Positions 45,121-53,894 of a DNA stretch of 64,000 nucleotides are shown piece by piece. How positions within the stretch are numbered: position 1 is the stretch's first letter; the number at the start of each line of letters is the position of its first letter. Where the stretch lies: assembly GCA_017501255.1 (NCBI GenBank), contig JAFVXE010000028.1, positions 1 to 64,000 of the forward strand, read 5' to 3'. Under the pieces are notes generated by a model, which did no database searches, was not told the DNA's origin, and saw nothing but the letters and a program-made list of their open reading frames with translations. The stretch is from Clostridia bacterium (GTDB lineage: Bacteria > Bacillota > Clostridia > Christensenellales > Aristaeellaceae). The position numbers were made by a program, and so were the translations under genes.

Positions 45121-46072
45121 CCGCCATTCCCTCCGTCCGGTCATAATGTTCCTTGTAGCGTTCCCACAGAATGCGGGCCACTTCCCGGTTGCCGCGTTTG
45201 CGGCGCACTGGCGTAATGTATTCCTGCTTGAGTTGCTCAAAACGGGGCTGGTAATACAGCTTCATCTCATCGTAATCCGCAAAGCCGCAGGAGCAGCACA
45301 GCAAGGTCATATCATCCTGCATCACCGCTGCCAGCATTTTTTCCAGCTTGCGCTGCCAGCGGTCCTGATTGGCGGAATGCTGCATGGTATCCAGCAACAG
45401 CATCTCCAATTCCATGGGGCTGGATGCGCCATGGTACACGCCGTCTGTCATGCAAAACAGCAAACCCTTTTGCGGCATGGCAAAGCGGCGCATATGCAGC
45501 TTTACCGGCTGCCCGGCACAGATCAGATTGCTCAGGGGACGATCCAGCAACAGGCTGTCCATGGCATCCGCATGGCCACGCACATCATCCTTGGTATACT
45601 GGTGCAGCCCATCCGCATCAAGGGTATAGCCACGGCTGTCCCCTGCCCAGACGAAGCTGCAGGCAGCATTCTTTTCATCAGCCAGCAATGCGCACAGGGT
45701 AGTGGGCAGCGTGCGCTGCATACTGCCCACAATCCGGCAGCTGCTCTCTTCCTGGCAGTGCGTCTTCGCAAAGCCGTCAAAGGTGGCTTCTACTTCCAAT
45801 TGCAAGTCCAGCAGTTGATAAAAACCATCCTGAGGCAGCCAGGGAACACTGGTGCGGTCTGTGGTCCAGTTCAGCATTGTCCGGGCAGCCAGCCGGGAAG
45901 CCAGGTAAGCCCCCGTCCGGTGATCCAGCTTGTCATACCGCTTGCTGCCAAGCCCGCCGCAGCCATCCGCCACGCAAAGCATCACATTGCCCGGCAAACT
46001 GGATACAGCAAAGCTGTCCTCCCCGTTATCGGGGACGACAGCCATATGAATCACCATGATTTCGCCCAGCAA
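45095..46072 (-). CDS. PP2C-type protein phosphatase
   Basis: About 325-aa PPM-family phosphatase. Metal-binding Asp motifs are intact: NGEDSF, VADGCGGLGS, VWAGDSRGY and DDMTLLCC. No membrane segment. The start is probably TTG 46070-46072, which has GGAGG eight bases upstream; ATG 46057 is the alternative. It starts 30 bases after the VWA gene and overlaps the kinase. Likely reverses the kinase's action. Confidence 0.85.
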   Translation of the reverse strand: MLGEIMVIHMAVVPDNGEDSFAVSSLPGNVMLCVADGCGGLGSKRYDKLDHRTGAYLASRLAARTMLNWTTDRTSVPWLPQDGFYQLLDLQLEVEATFDGFAKTHCQEESSCRIVGSMQRTLPTTLCALLADEKNAACSFVWAGDSRGYTLDADGLHQYTKDDVRGHADAMDSLLLDRPLSNLICAGQPVKLHMRRFAMPQKGLLFCMTDGVYHGASSPMELEMLLLDTMQHSANQDRWQRKLEKMLAAVMQDDMTLLCCSCGFADYDEMKLYYQPRFEQLKQEYITPVRRKRGNREVARILWERYKEHYDRTEGMADDQQDWRI

Positions 46073-46101
46073 ATGCAACGCCTCCTTCCGGGCAAGGCCC
46101 G

Positions 46102-46782
46102 TCAGATGGTGTTGCAGACAGCGTCCAGTACCTGCCGGTATTCCACATCCAGCAACCCTTCGCTCACCGTCTGTACATGGATGACCTGACCCCACTCGGA
46201 GGAAATCCGGCTCCAGTCGGGGGCATCGGGCGCAAAGATCAACAGGCGCTTGGCATTCTCGTCCATGCCGCCGCCCAGCTGTTCATCCTCCCACCACAGG
46301 CTCAGCTCGTCAAAGTCCTCTGCCATGCCTTCGGGATACCAGGGCGCCACTTTGCCATGGCCCAGTTCATGGGTGGGGGCATCGGACCAGACCACAATGA
46401 TATGGCGCTTCTTCACGCCCTCCCGGGTCCAGTCGCTGCGGATGGCATAGCCCAGCGCTTCCAGACCATCCTCGGGAATATCGCCGCCGCCTTTGGCTTC
46501 GATGCCATCCATGCACTCATAGAACATCTGCGCCTGCTGAGGCAGCACAAAAAAGTCGCTGGACAGCATGGCTTCCTCGCCATCGTTAATATAATCCCGA
46601 AAAGCAATCACCCGAACCCGCAGCTGGTCGATAGTCTTATGCTTTTTCTCCATTTCGGCAGCCACATCCCGGTACAGGTTCAGGGCATTCTGCTTCACAA
46701 AATCCAGCACATGGCGCATACTGCCGGTGGCATCAATACAGAACACCATATCCACATGGTATGTCAGTTTATAATCAGGCAT
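46102..46782 (-). CDS. TerY-like von Willebrand factor A domain protein
   Basis: 226-aa cytosolic VWA domain with an intact MIDAS site: DATGSM near residue 17, and later Asp in VVWSDAPTH; GGGDIPEDGLEAL replaces the usual Thr loop. First gene of the triad, with AGGAGG before the ATG. VWA-PP2C-kinase triads (TerY-P) are known from Ter-linked stress systems, where they are thought to form a phosphorylation switch. No terBCDE gene is nearby. Confidence 0.86.
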   Translation of the reverse strand: MPDYKLTYHVDMVFCIDATGSMRHVLDFVKQNALNLYRDVAAEMEKKHKTIDQLRVRVIAFRDYINDGEEAMLSSDFFVLPQQAQMFYECMDGIEAKGGGDIPEDGLEALGYAIRSDWTREGVKKRHIIVVWSDAPTHELGHGKVAPWYPEGMAEDFDELSLWWEDEQLGGGMDENAKRLLIFAPDAPDWSRISSEWGQVIHVQTVSEGLLDVEYRQVLDAVCNTI

Positions 46783-46923
46783 AGGGATCCTCCTTTACGA
46801 TTTTCATCGTTTTGAATATATTTCTGCATCCACGGGGCGGATTCCTGCCAAATCCGGCAGGAATCGCCAGCCATCGCATCGAATAATGGAATTATGTATG
46901 CCAAAACCGGGAGTGAAACGATC

Positions 46924-47904
46924 ATGAAACTGAAAAAGGTTCTCGGTAACATCCTGACGGTACTGGGCTGTATTGTTATGCTGATCGGCCTGCTTGCCTA
47001 TGTGCTGCCGCAAATCGATAACCACCAGCTCCAGCTGGTGCTCTCCACCTTCCAGACGCCATCCAGTCACTGGCTGATTCAGCTGATGAATGACGGCATG
47101 AATTTTGCCATGGAAAACTGTTTTCTCATGCTGCTGATCGGCTCTGCCGTCACGCTGTTCGGCGTATTGCTGACCTTCTCTGCCCGTACGGATGAAGAAG
47201 CACAGCGTATGCAAACAAAGAAACGGCCTGTTCAGGCTGCCGTTGCCAACGCTGCCTATATGCGTCCCCAGCCCGCAGCAGCTCCGGCTGAGTCCGTCGC
47301 CCACACCATGGAAGAAAACCCCTTTGCACGTTATGCCAAGCGGGATTCCCTTCCTAAAAGCACCTATGCACCTTCTGCATCCCGCCCGGCGGCAGAGAAA
47401 CCCGCTGCCCAGCAAAACAACGATGTTCAGGATGATATTCTGACGATTTGGGATCAGATTCAGCATCAGCCCGAAGAAGAGGACAATCTGCAGGTTCGCA
47501 CCACCCACGTGGAGGATGATCAGGCTTATCGCCGTCCCACGGAAGACGAAATCACCGTAGTAGACACCATTGCGCAGGCAACCGTCCCCCCCGAACCGGT
47601 GCTGCCAGTGCATGAGGAACCGGCTGTCTACGAGGAACTGCCTGCATACGAGCCAGAACCCGAAGTATTCACATTGCAGGAAGTCAGCCCTGTGCGGGAG
47701 GCAGTGCCTCCGCCTGCTGCTCCTGCCCCGATGGATGCCCCCAAGCCCCGCCCGGTCATCCGCTCCACCTTCCCCACTCCCCGGGAGCAGCCTACCCCCA
47801 TCGCACAGTTCCCGGAAGAAGAATCCGTCTCCATCGAAACCAACGTTGCCGCCCCCCTTCAGCCCACCTCCCGCATCAAGAGCACCATGGGCCGGAAACG
47901 CTGA
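46924..47904 (+). CDS. membrane protein with long Pro/Glu-rich tail
   Basis: 326 aa: two hydrophobic helices (about 10-30 and 60-85) with a short loop (HQLQLVLSTFQTPSSHWLIQ) and then about 230 residues rich in Pro, Glu and Ala (VPPEPVLPVHEEPAVYEELP) that look unstructured. Ends in a basic IKSTMGRKR. No family recognised; topology suggests a cytosolic tail that could bind partners. ATG 46924 follows GGGAGTG. Divergent from the VWA triad. Confidence 0.7.
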   Translation: MKLKKVLGNILTVLGCIVMLIGLLAYVLPQIDNHQLQLVLSTFQTPSSHWLIQLMNDGMNFAMENCFLMLLIGSAVTLFGVLLTFSARTDEEAQRMQTKKRPVQAAVANAAYMRPQPAAAPAESVAHTMEENPFARYAKRDSLPKSTYAPSASRPAAEKPAAQQNNDVQDDILTIWDQIQHQPEEEDNLQVRTTHVEDDQAYRRPTEDEITVVDTIAQATVPPEPVLPVHEEPAVYEELPAYEPEPEVFTLQEVSPVREAVPPPAAPAPMDAPKPRPVIRSTFPTPREQPTPIAQFPEEESVSIETNVAAPLQPTSRIKSTMGRKR

Positions 47905-47911
47905 AAAGTGG

Positions 47912-47939
47912 TTGACAAACGTTGATTTCGTGGTAACAT
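47912..47939 (+). promoter_or_regulatory. sigma-A promoter of the transketolase pair
   Basis: TTGACA (47912-47917), 16-base spacer, TAACAT (47934-47939), starting 8 bases after the previous stop codon. Confidence 0.7.
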
Positions 47940-47977
47940 AAGTTTGGTAACAATGTTTCAGAATGGAGGACTTTGCA

Positions 47978-48787
47978 ATGGATGCTTCAATTCGTTCCAC
48001 TTGCACCCAAGTGCGCCGTGATATCATCAATATGACGGCGGATGCGGGCTGCGGCCATCCCGGCGGTTCCCTCTCCATCGTGGAAGCGCTGGTCGCCCTG
48101 TACTTCGATGTGATGAACATCGACCCCAAGAACCCCAAGGCTGAAAACCGCGACCGTTTTGTTCTGTCCAAGGGTCATGCTGCTCCTGCGCTGTATGCAG
48201 TGCTGGGCGAGCGCGGCTACTTCGACACCGCCGAGTTCAAGCAGTTCCGTCAGCTGGACAGCATTCTGCAGGGTCACCCCGATATGAAGCGCTGCCCCGG
48301 CGTGGATGCTTCCACCGGTTCTCTGGGCCAGGGCATCTCCATCGCCACCGGTATGGCGCTGGGTGCCAAGGCGCAGGGCAAGGATTTCCAGGTTTACACC
48401 ATGATCGGCGACGGCGAATCTCAGGAAGGCCTCGTGTGGGAAGCCTGCATGGCAGCTGCCCACTACAAGCTGGATAACCTGACCATCCTGTTCGACCACA
48501 ACGGCCTGCAGATCGACGGCTCCAACGACGAAGTCATGAGCCTGGGCGATGTATCCGCCAAGTTTGCTGCCTTTGGTCTGGACGTGGTGGAAGTTGCCAA
48601 CGGCAACGACTACGATCAGGTTCTGGCCGCCCTCAAGCAGCCCCACAAGCCCGGTATGCCCAAGCTGATCCACCTGCACACCACCAAGGGTAAGGGCGTC
48701 AGCTTCATGGAGAACGATGCCGGCTGGCACGGCAAGGCTCCCAATGCCGAGCAGCGCGAAAAGGCCCTGAAAGAGCTGGAGGTGTAA
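47978..48787 (+). CDS. transketolase, N-terminal subunit
   Basis: 269-aa thiamine diphosphate-binding half of a split transketolase. ThDP motif GDGESQEGLVWEACMAAAHY begins the GDG...N pattern, with His pairs in CGHPGGSLS and SKGHAAPALY. Together with the next gene it moves two-carbon units in the non-oxidative pentose phosphate pathway, linking to araD products (xylulose-5-phosphate). AATGGAGGA precedes ATG 47978. Highly biased codons. Confidence 0.95.
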   Translation: MDASIRSTCTQVRRDIINMTADAGCGHPGGSLSIVEALVALYFDVMNIDPKNPKAENRDRFVLSKGHAAPALYAVLGERGYFDTAEFKQFRQLDSILQGHPDMKRCPGVDASTGSLGQGISIATGMALGAKAQGKDFQVYTMIGDGESQEGLVWEACMAAAHYKLDNLTILFDHNGLQIDGSNDEVMSLGDVSAKFAAFGLDVVEVANGNDYDQVLAALKQPHKPGMPKLIHLHTTKGKGVSFMENDAGWHGKAPNAEQREKALKELEV

Positions 48788-48792
48788 TGAGC

Positions 48793-49710
48793 ATGGAAAA
48801 GAAAGCTACCCGAGTTGCTTATGGCGAGTATATTGCCAAGCTGGGCGATACCAATGACAAGCTGGTTGTGCTGGATGCCGACCTGGCCGGCGCTACCATG
48901 ACCCAGTATTTCAAGAAGGCTCATCCCGACCGTTTCTTTGACTGCGGCATTGCCGAAGCCAACATGGTCGATCTGGCTGCCGGTATGTCCACCACCGGTC
49001 TGGTGCCCTTCTGCAGCACCTTCGCTGTGTTCGCCAGCCGCTGTCTGGACCAGATCCGCAACACCGTTTGCTACCCCAAGATGAACGTGAAGTTCGCCTT
49101 CACCCATGCTGGCATCACCCTGGGCGAAGATGGTGGCAGCCATCAGGCTCTGGAAGATATCGCCATCATGCGTTCCCTGCCCAACATGACCGTGTTCGTT
49201 CCCTGCGATGCCAAGGAAACCGAACGCTGCATCGATGCCGCTCTGGAGATCAACGGCCCCGTGTACATCCGTCTGGCCCGTCTGCCCTCCCCCATCTTCG
49301 AGATGGATATGCCCTTCATCCCCGGCAAGGTAAACGTGCTGCGGGAAGGCAAGGACGAAGTGCTGCTGTGCAGCGGCGTCATGGTCAGCGAGTGCATGGA
49401 AGCTGCCGAGCTGCTGGCTGCTCAGGGTAAGGATGTCTGTGTTGTCAACTGCCACACCCTCAAGCCCTTCGACGTGGAAGGCGTGCAGGAACTGGCCAAG
49501 ACCCACAAGCACATCTACACCGTGGAAGAGCACAACGTCATCGGCGGTCTGGGCGATGCTACCGCTGCTGCTCTGGTGAACCTGGACGGCGTGAAGCTGA
49601 CCAAGCTGGGTATGCAGGATGTGTACGGCGAGAGCGGCAAGCCTGCCGATCTGCTGCGTAAGTACAAGCTGGATGCTCAGGGTATTGCCGATACCGTTAT
49701 GGGCAAGTAA
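48793..49710 (+). CDS. transketolase, C-terminal subunit
   Basis: 305-aa pyrimidine-binding and C-terminal half. Catalytic Glu in DCGIAEANMVDLAAG; phosphate/sugar contacts in FTHAGITLGEDGGSHQA; the C-terminal domain has VEEHNVIGGLGDA. Two ATGs compete: 48787 overlaps the previous stop, 48793 has GGAGG at better spacing and is used here. Followed by a strong terminator. Confidence 0.95.
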   Translation: MEKKATRVAYGEYIAKLGDTNDKLVVLDADLAGATMTQYFKKAHPDRFFDCGIAEANMVDLAAGMSTTGLVPFCSTFAVFASRCLDQIRNTVCYPKMNVKFAFTHAGITLGEDGGSHQALEDIAIMRSLPNMTVFVPCDAKETERCIDAALEINGPVYIRLARLPSPIFEMDMPFIPGKVNVLREGKDEVLLCSGVMVSECMEAAELLAAQGKDVCVVNCHTLKPFDVEGVQELAKTHKHIYTVEEHNVIGGLGDATAAALVNLDGVKLTKLGMQDVYGESGKPADLLRKYKLDAQGIADTVMGK

Positions 49711-49728
49711 TTTTTCCCGGAATCACAC

Positions 49729-49768
49729 AGGACTGTTGCAAATCAACTTGCAACAGTCCTTTTTTGTT
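49729..49768. terminator. terminator after the transketolase pair
   Basis: AGGACTGTTGCAA-ATCAAC-TTGCAACAGTCCT, a perfect 13-bp stem, followed by TTTTTTG. It faces the end of the convergent HAD gene. Confidence 0.92.
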
Positions 49769-49776
49769 TCCATTTA

Positions 49777-50451
49777 TTATTCTGTAATGATCTGAAGGAG
49801 TTCCGTCAATTTCTCGCAGCAGACCAACCCTTCCTGCCGGTTATGCACCAGAATGGGCTTCAATCCGGCAGCCAGACCGCCCTGGCCATCGGCAACAGGA
49901 TTATCACCGATCATATAGCATATTTCCGGATTGCCAGCCTGCCGAAGGGCATATGCAAAGATCTCCTTCCTGGGTTTTTCATAGCCTATGCTGGCAGAGA
50001 GAATGTAGCCAGAGATGTAAGCATCCAGTCCCAGCCGCTGGAACACCTGATCCAGCTCCGGAAAGTTGTTGGAGATAATATAGTTAGAAAAACCACGCTC
50101 TTGAAAGGTACGCAGCACCTTTTCAGCGTCGGCATAGGGTTCATATTCATAAGTGACCACTTTCTCCCTGAAAGCGGCACAGATGGATTCTATATCCGCT
50201 GGCTCAATCCCTTGCTCTGCACAAAATCGGCGGATCCCCTTCAGCAATTCCTGCCACCATTCCTCGCCGTTCAGACGGGAATGATCCTTATCCGGGGTAT
50301 ACCAGGAGCAGATGCGCCGCATCAGGCTCCGAACCGCCTCTTCATCGTGCTCAACGCCCACCTCCTGCATGGCTCTCATCAGGGAGCATTTGAAGGATTC
50401 ATTGCCATACAGCAGCGTGCCGTCACTGTCCCAGAAAATCGCTTTGTTCAT
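49777..50451 (-). CDS. HAD-family hydrolase
   Basis: 224-aa HAD phosphatase. Motif I is FWDSDGTLLYG (second Asp as DxDGT), motif II Ser/Thr in YIISNNF, motif III Lys in GYEKPRKEIF, motif IV GDNPVADGQGG. Alpha-helical cap after motif I. Substrate unknown; phosphoglycolate or a sugar phosphate is possible. ACAGGAG precedes ATG 50451. Lies downstream of the envelope operon but after its terminator. Confidence 0.9.
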   Translation of the reverse strand: MNKAIFWDSDGTLLYGNESFKCSLMRAMQEVGVEHDEEAVRSLMRRICSWYTPDKDHSRLNGEEWWQELLKGIRRFCAEQGIEPADIESICAAFREKVVTYEYEPYADAEKVLRTFQERGFSNYIISNNFPELDQVFQRLGLDAYISGYILSASIGYEKPRKEIFAYALRQAGNPEICYMIGDNPVADGQGGLAAGLKPILVHNRQEGLVCCEKLTELLQIITE

Positions 50452-50468
50452 GTATATCACTCCTGTAA

Positions 50469-50495
50469 AAAGCCGCAGCATTACACTGCGGCTTT
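50469..50495 (-). terminator. terminator of the envelope operon
   Basis: Minus strand AAAGCCGCAG-N7-CTGCGGCTTT followed by TTACAGG; 20 bases after the last gene of the operon. Confidence 0.8.
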
Positions 50496-50515
50496 GTCAT
50501 CATCCTCGATTGTCC

Positions 50516-51448
50516 TTATTCTCCTTCGCTGGGCTGAGCGGTTACGAAATAAATGATATCGCCGATGGCCCGGAAGGTTTTGGGTGCCTGACCATTGATC
50601 TTGGTCTGATACATCATCATGGAGGTGGACTGGCCGCCATCCAGATTATAAGCGGTATGTGCGCCCAGATCGTGCATCAGCTGCGCCAGCTGGGGCACGC
50701 TGAGGCCTACGGAATCAGGCTGGTCGGGGCCGTCTGCCGCCACGAACACATAGGTAAGCGGGGCAATCTGACCGATACCCATGCGCTGCTTGAAGGTAAG
50801 CTGACGAACGATTTCCAGAACCTCGCCATTCTCCACCAGTGCGGGGCCGAAGGCAAAGGAGTGCATAATGGGCACTTCCAGCTTGGCGTACTCTTCCTCC
50901 ACCATGGGGCGCATGATGTGCAGGTCGCCGTTCACATCCACCACCAGACCATCATCTTCCGGGATGGGACGGTTGCGCAGAAGTTCGCCGTTGCGGTACA
51001 CAATGCCCTCGCCATGGTAGGTGAACCAGTCGCCGTTGACCGCTGCCACAGCGTTGACCCGCTTACTCATGGTGTCGATGCGCATGGTGGCCTTCTGGGG
51101 ATAGGGCTTGGCCAGTTCCGTGCGGAACTGATCCGGATCCGCAATCTGCACAAACATAACAGCGCAGGGCGTATCATACACCCGGATCATATAGGCCTGC
51201 ACATCGATGGTATCATCGCTGTAGCGCATCCCGCCCTCGCTGAAACCAGCGGGATTGGGCAGATAGTTATCCTTGGCCTTCTCCGCAGGCACAAAATCCT
51301 CACCCTCTGGGAAGGTAACCTTGATCATCTGGGGAAGAAGTTCCGCAGGGATGGGTTCGGGAATATGCTCTTCCTCAGCAGCAGCCATGCCAGCCAGCAG
51401 GCAGCAGGCCAGCAGCATGAGACAAATCGCCAGTCGCTTCATTTTCAT
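50516..51448 (-). CDS. exported phosphodiester glycosidase (NAGPA-like), copy 1
   Basis: 310 aa with a signal peptide (MKMKRLAICLMLLACCLLAG, cleavage near AAA). The rest matches the NAGPA/phosphodiester-glycosidase fold: VAAVNGDWFTYHGEGIV, SFAFGPALVENGE and the closing YNLDGGQSTSMM. Family members cut a sugar-1-phosphodiester, as in GlcNAc-1-P uncovering of the human enzyme; bacterial targets may be wall or capsular phosphodiesters. GGAGG seven bases before ATG 51448. Last of five operon genes, three bases after the Lgt-like gene. Confidence 0.88.
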   Translation of the reverse strand: MKMKRLAICLMLLACCLLAGMAAAEEEHIPEPIPAELLPQMIKVTFPEGEDFVPAEKAKDNYLPNPAGFSEGGMRYSDDTIDVQAYMIRVYDTPCAVMFVQIADPDQFRTELAKPYPQKATMRIDTMSKRVNAVAAVNGDWFTYHGEGIVYRNGELLRNRPIPEDDGLVVDVNGDLHIMRPMVEEEYAKLEVPIMHSFAFGPALVENGEVLEIVRQLTFKQRMGIGQIAPLTYVFVAADGPDQPDSVGLSVPQLAQLMHDLGAHTAYNLDGGQSTSMMMYQTKINGQAPKTFRAIGDIIYFVTAQPSEGE

Positions 51449-51450
51449 TC

Positions 51451-52401
51451 TTACGCCTCCATCGTTTCGGTTGAATGAGCCATGCGGCGCATCCACAGCA
51501 CACAAGCTGCGATCACAGCGCACGCCAGCGCCATCACCAGATAGCATTGATAAACCTCTAAGAACAAAAGGAACGGGATACGGCCTTCGGTGGCAAATTC
51601 CAACAGAAGACACAGGGTCGCCATCAGCAAAAAGAGGCCAAAACAGGCTGCTTTTGCAGCTGTGCGGCCCTTGCCCGCCCGGATGCAGTAGCAAATCAGC
51701 ACAAAGAGAATCACCACGCCGCTGAAAACTTCCTCGATGCGTACAAAGCCCCACCGGAGGAATTCATCCCGCCGCAGGCTTTCCAGCACAATCTGCGCAG
51801 AGGCATACAGCCCCATCAGCAAAAGCCAGCCATCGCCGTGCCATGTCTTTTTCTTGACCAGAAGCACCACGAACAGCACCGCTGCTACCAGCGCCTCTGC
51901 CATAAACAGCGCCCATGCCCAGCCCTCATAGTAGGCATCATAGGTCATAAAGGGGAAGCGGCAGAAGAACATGGCATCCTCGAACCAGTATTCGCCATAA
52001 CCCTGCCCGGCAAAGCCCTCTGCAATGCGGGCGGCGGCGATCATCAATGCGGCGGAGGGAGCATAGGCATCCAGCAGTGCAAGCCGCCGCTTGCCGCCTG
52101 CCACCAGCAAAACCAGCGCCGCTCCCAGAATGCCGCCATAGAACATATAGCCCGGCTGCCAGAATGTGAAAAGGTAGCCTGTGGAATAGCTGTCGATAAT
52201 ATACGCCGCATCCATCAGGCAATACAGAAGATGGGAGAAAAATGCCGTGCCCAGCGGCAAAAGTACCGTCAAAAGCGCAACTTTGCCACCGGCAAGTTCC
52301 ATCTTCCGGCTGCGCAGTGCGCCCAGCGCAAGCGCAAACGCAGCGCCAATCGCCAAAGCCATCCATACGCCGGAATGATTGACCGTTCCAATCTCAAACA
52401 T
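51451..52401 (-). CDS. Lgt-like integral membrane protein
   Basis: 316 aa, with eight or nine hydrophobic segments. Several blocks mirror prolipoprotein diacylglyceryl transferase: MFYGGILGAA (where Lgt has HGG), AARIAEGFAGQGYGEY (Lgt's R-x-x-N signature, with the Arg kept and the Asn and Glu positions altered) and ESLRRDEFLRWG near the C-terminus. True Lgt usually retains the His and Asn/Glu residues, so this is probably a paralogue moving a glycerophosphate- or diacylglyceryl-type group to another target. Fourth gene of the operon. Confidence 0.78.
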   Translation of the reverse strand: MFEIGTVNHSGVWMALAIGAAFALALGALRSRKMELAGGKVALLTVLLPLGTAFFSHLLYCLMDAAYIIDSYSTGYLFTFWQPGYMFYGGILGAALVLLVAGGKRRLALLDAYAPSAALMIAAARIAEGFAGQGYGEYWFEDAMFFCRFPFMTYDAYYEGWAWALFMAEALVAAVLFVVLLVKKKTWHGDGWLLLMGLYASAQIVLESLRRDEFLRWGFVRIEEVFSGVVILFVLICYCIRAGKGRTAAKAACFGLFLLMATLCLLLEFATEGRIPFLLFLEVYQCYLVMALACAVIAACVLWMRRMAHSTETMEA

Positions 52402-52433
52402 ACTGTCGTTCCTTACTTCCTCAATCTATCCAT

Positions 52434-53870
52434 TCAGTCCAGATCCCACTCGCAGAAATAGCTCCACTCCTGGTCATCCCAGTGCTCGTAGAAGTGGGAA
52501 TCGTTCCAGGTACCCTCGGTGTGCTTGTAGAAGTACATACCGTAGCGTTCGTGGGTGCTGTAGCTGGGTTCGTTGGAATCCCAGTTGGTGTATTCCACCG
52601 GTTCGCCGGTAACCCACACCCAAGTGCGGTCACGCTCTTCATCCATCAGGCCGAAATAAGCGGTGGTGAAACCGTTTTCCTGCATGAAGCCATGCACAAA
52701 CTTGTTTTCTTCCGGCGTGGTCAGGGTTGCCATGTGCCCGCCCAGTGCCTCGCAAAAGGCACGGGCTTCCACCCAGTACTTGATGCCCCGGTACATCCGG
52801 TACATATGACGAGAACCATCAGGCGCCACAAAAATGGCAGAATAAGAAGTGGTCGCATCGTCCCTGAGCTGCTGAGCCGTGAACTTCATTTCCGTCACCT
52901 TGGCCACCAGCTGGGCAGCGTTGTTGTACTCGCCCAGATTCAGCAAAATCTCATTGGATTCCTCCACACGCCACAGCTTTTTCAGCATCAGCGCACGCTC
53001 AAAATCAAGGGCGTTCTGCTCATCGGGGGAGAGAGCGGCTTCCGGGTTTCCACCGGCGGTGCGCCATGCTTCCTTGGCACTTTCCAGCTGTGATGCGCTG
53101 TCCTCATAGTTGCCGTTCAGTTCAAACAGCATCACCGCACGGGCGTATTCACCAGCATCCAGCGCCTTCTTGGCAGCCTTGTCTATCTCCTCATGCCCCA
53201 CCAACAGAATGGCTTCATACATCCGCTCGGTGGCATCCTGACAGGGGCCTGCCTCGATAAAGGCATCCCGGGCAGCGGCGTAGTTCTTCTCCTGCATCAA
53301 AGCGTCACCCTTGTTGTACCATTCCAGTTCAAGGGCTGCCTGCTGCTCTGCCAGATAGGCTTCCTCGGCCATTTGGGCCCGTTCCTTGCTATCTCTGTAT
53401 TCTTTCAAGGATTCAAACAATTCCTTGGCAGCCATGTACTCGCCTGCATCGTGCAGATCCCGAGCCTGCTGATACTCAATGGCAAGAATCTCCAGCTCGC
53501 AGTAGTACAGATAATGCTTGGTGCGCTCATAGTTGCCCATGGTCAGAAGAATCTCACGGGCTTCGTAGTACTGTCCATCCTCATACATTTTCACAGCGCT
53601 GCGATAATCCTCATGCTTCTGCAAACGCTTGCTGTCCTTGACCATAACGGCGCTGTTGGAATAATCGCCAAGCGCCTCGAAAGCCTCAATGGCTGCAAGG
53701 TAATCCCCTGCATCATACAGTGCCATGGCTGCCTGATACTGTTCTTCCAAAGCGGCTTCGTCCGCTTCCTCCGCCAAAGCGGGCAGACAACCCAGCAGCA
53801 GAATGCAGCTCAGCAAAACGGCCAGCAGCCTGCACCATACCGGATGAAAATGGGCAATACGCTTATTCAT
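52434..53870 (-). CDS. exported TPR-like repeat protein with C-terminal C-type lectin domain
   Basis: 478 aa: signal peptide (RLLAVLLSCILLLGCLPALA), then about 300 residues of helical TPR-like repeats (MALYDAGDYLAAIEAFEALG; LHDAGEYMAAKELFESLKEY; ALDAGEYARAVMLFELNGNY), then a CTLD from about 355 to the end. The CTLD keeps its core: first and last Cys (373, 473), EYTNW, EPS at 434-436 in the calcium-site position, and WND at 455-457. Probable surface adhesion or glycan-reading protein. Confidence 0.87.
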   Translation of the reverse strand: MNKRIAHFHPVWCRLLAVLLSCILLLGCLPALAEEADEAALEEQYQAAMALYDAGDYLAAIEAFEALGDYSNSAVMVKDSKRLQKHEDYRSAVKMYEDGQYYEAREILLTMGNYERTKHYLYYCELEILAIEYQQARDLHDAGEYMAAKELFESLKEYRDSKERAQMAEEAYLAEQQAALELEWYNKGDALMQEKNYAAARDAFIEAGPCQDATERMYEAILLVGHEEIDKAAKKALDAGEYARAVMLFELNGNYEDSASQLESAKEAWRTAGGNPEAALSPDEQNALDFERALMLKKLWRVEESNEILLNLGEYNNAAQLVAKVTEMKFTAQQLRDDATTSYSAIFVAPDGSRHMYRMYRGIKYWVEARAFCEALGGHMATLTTPEENKFVHGFMQENGFTTAYFGLMDEERDRTWVWVTGEPVEYTNWDSNEPSYSTHERYGMYFYKHTEGTWNDSHFYEHWDDQEWSYFCEWDLD

Positions 53871-53894
53871 GGAAAAGTCTCCTTGCTGTGGAAC

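Noticed and set aside
47978..49710. Frameshifted single transketolase
   Set aside because: The two halves have their own start, ribosome site and normal lengths; split transketolase is common in Bacillota.
52434..53870. The lectin gene as a diversity-generating retroelement target
   Set aside because: No reverse transcriptase, no template repeat and no IMH-like sequence is visible in the window.
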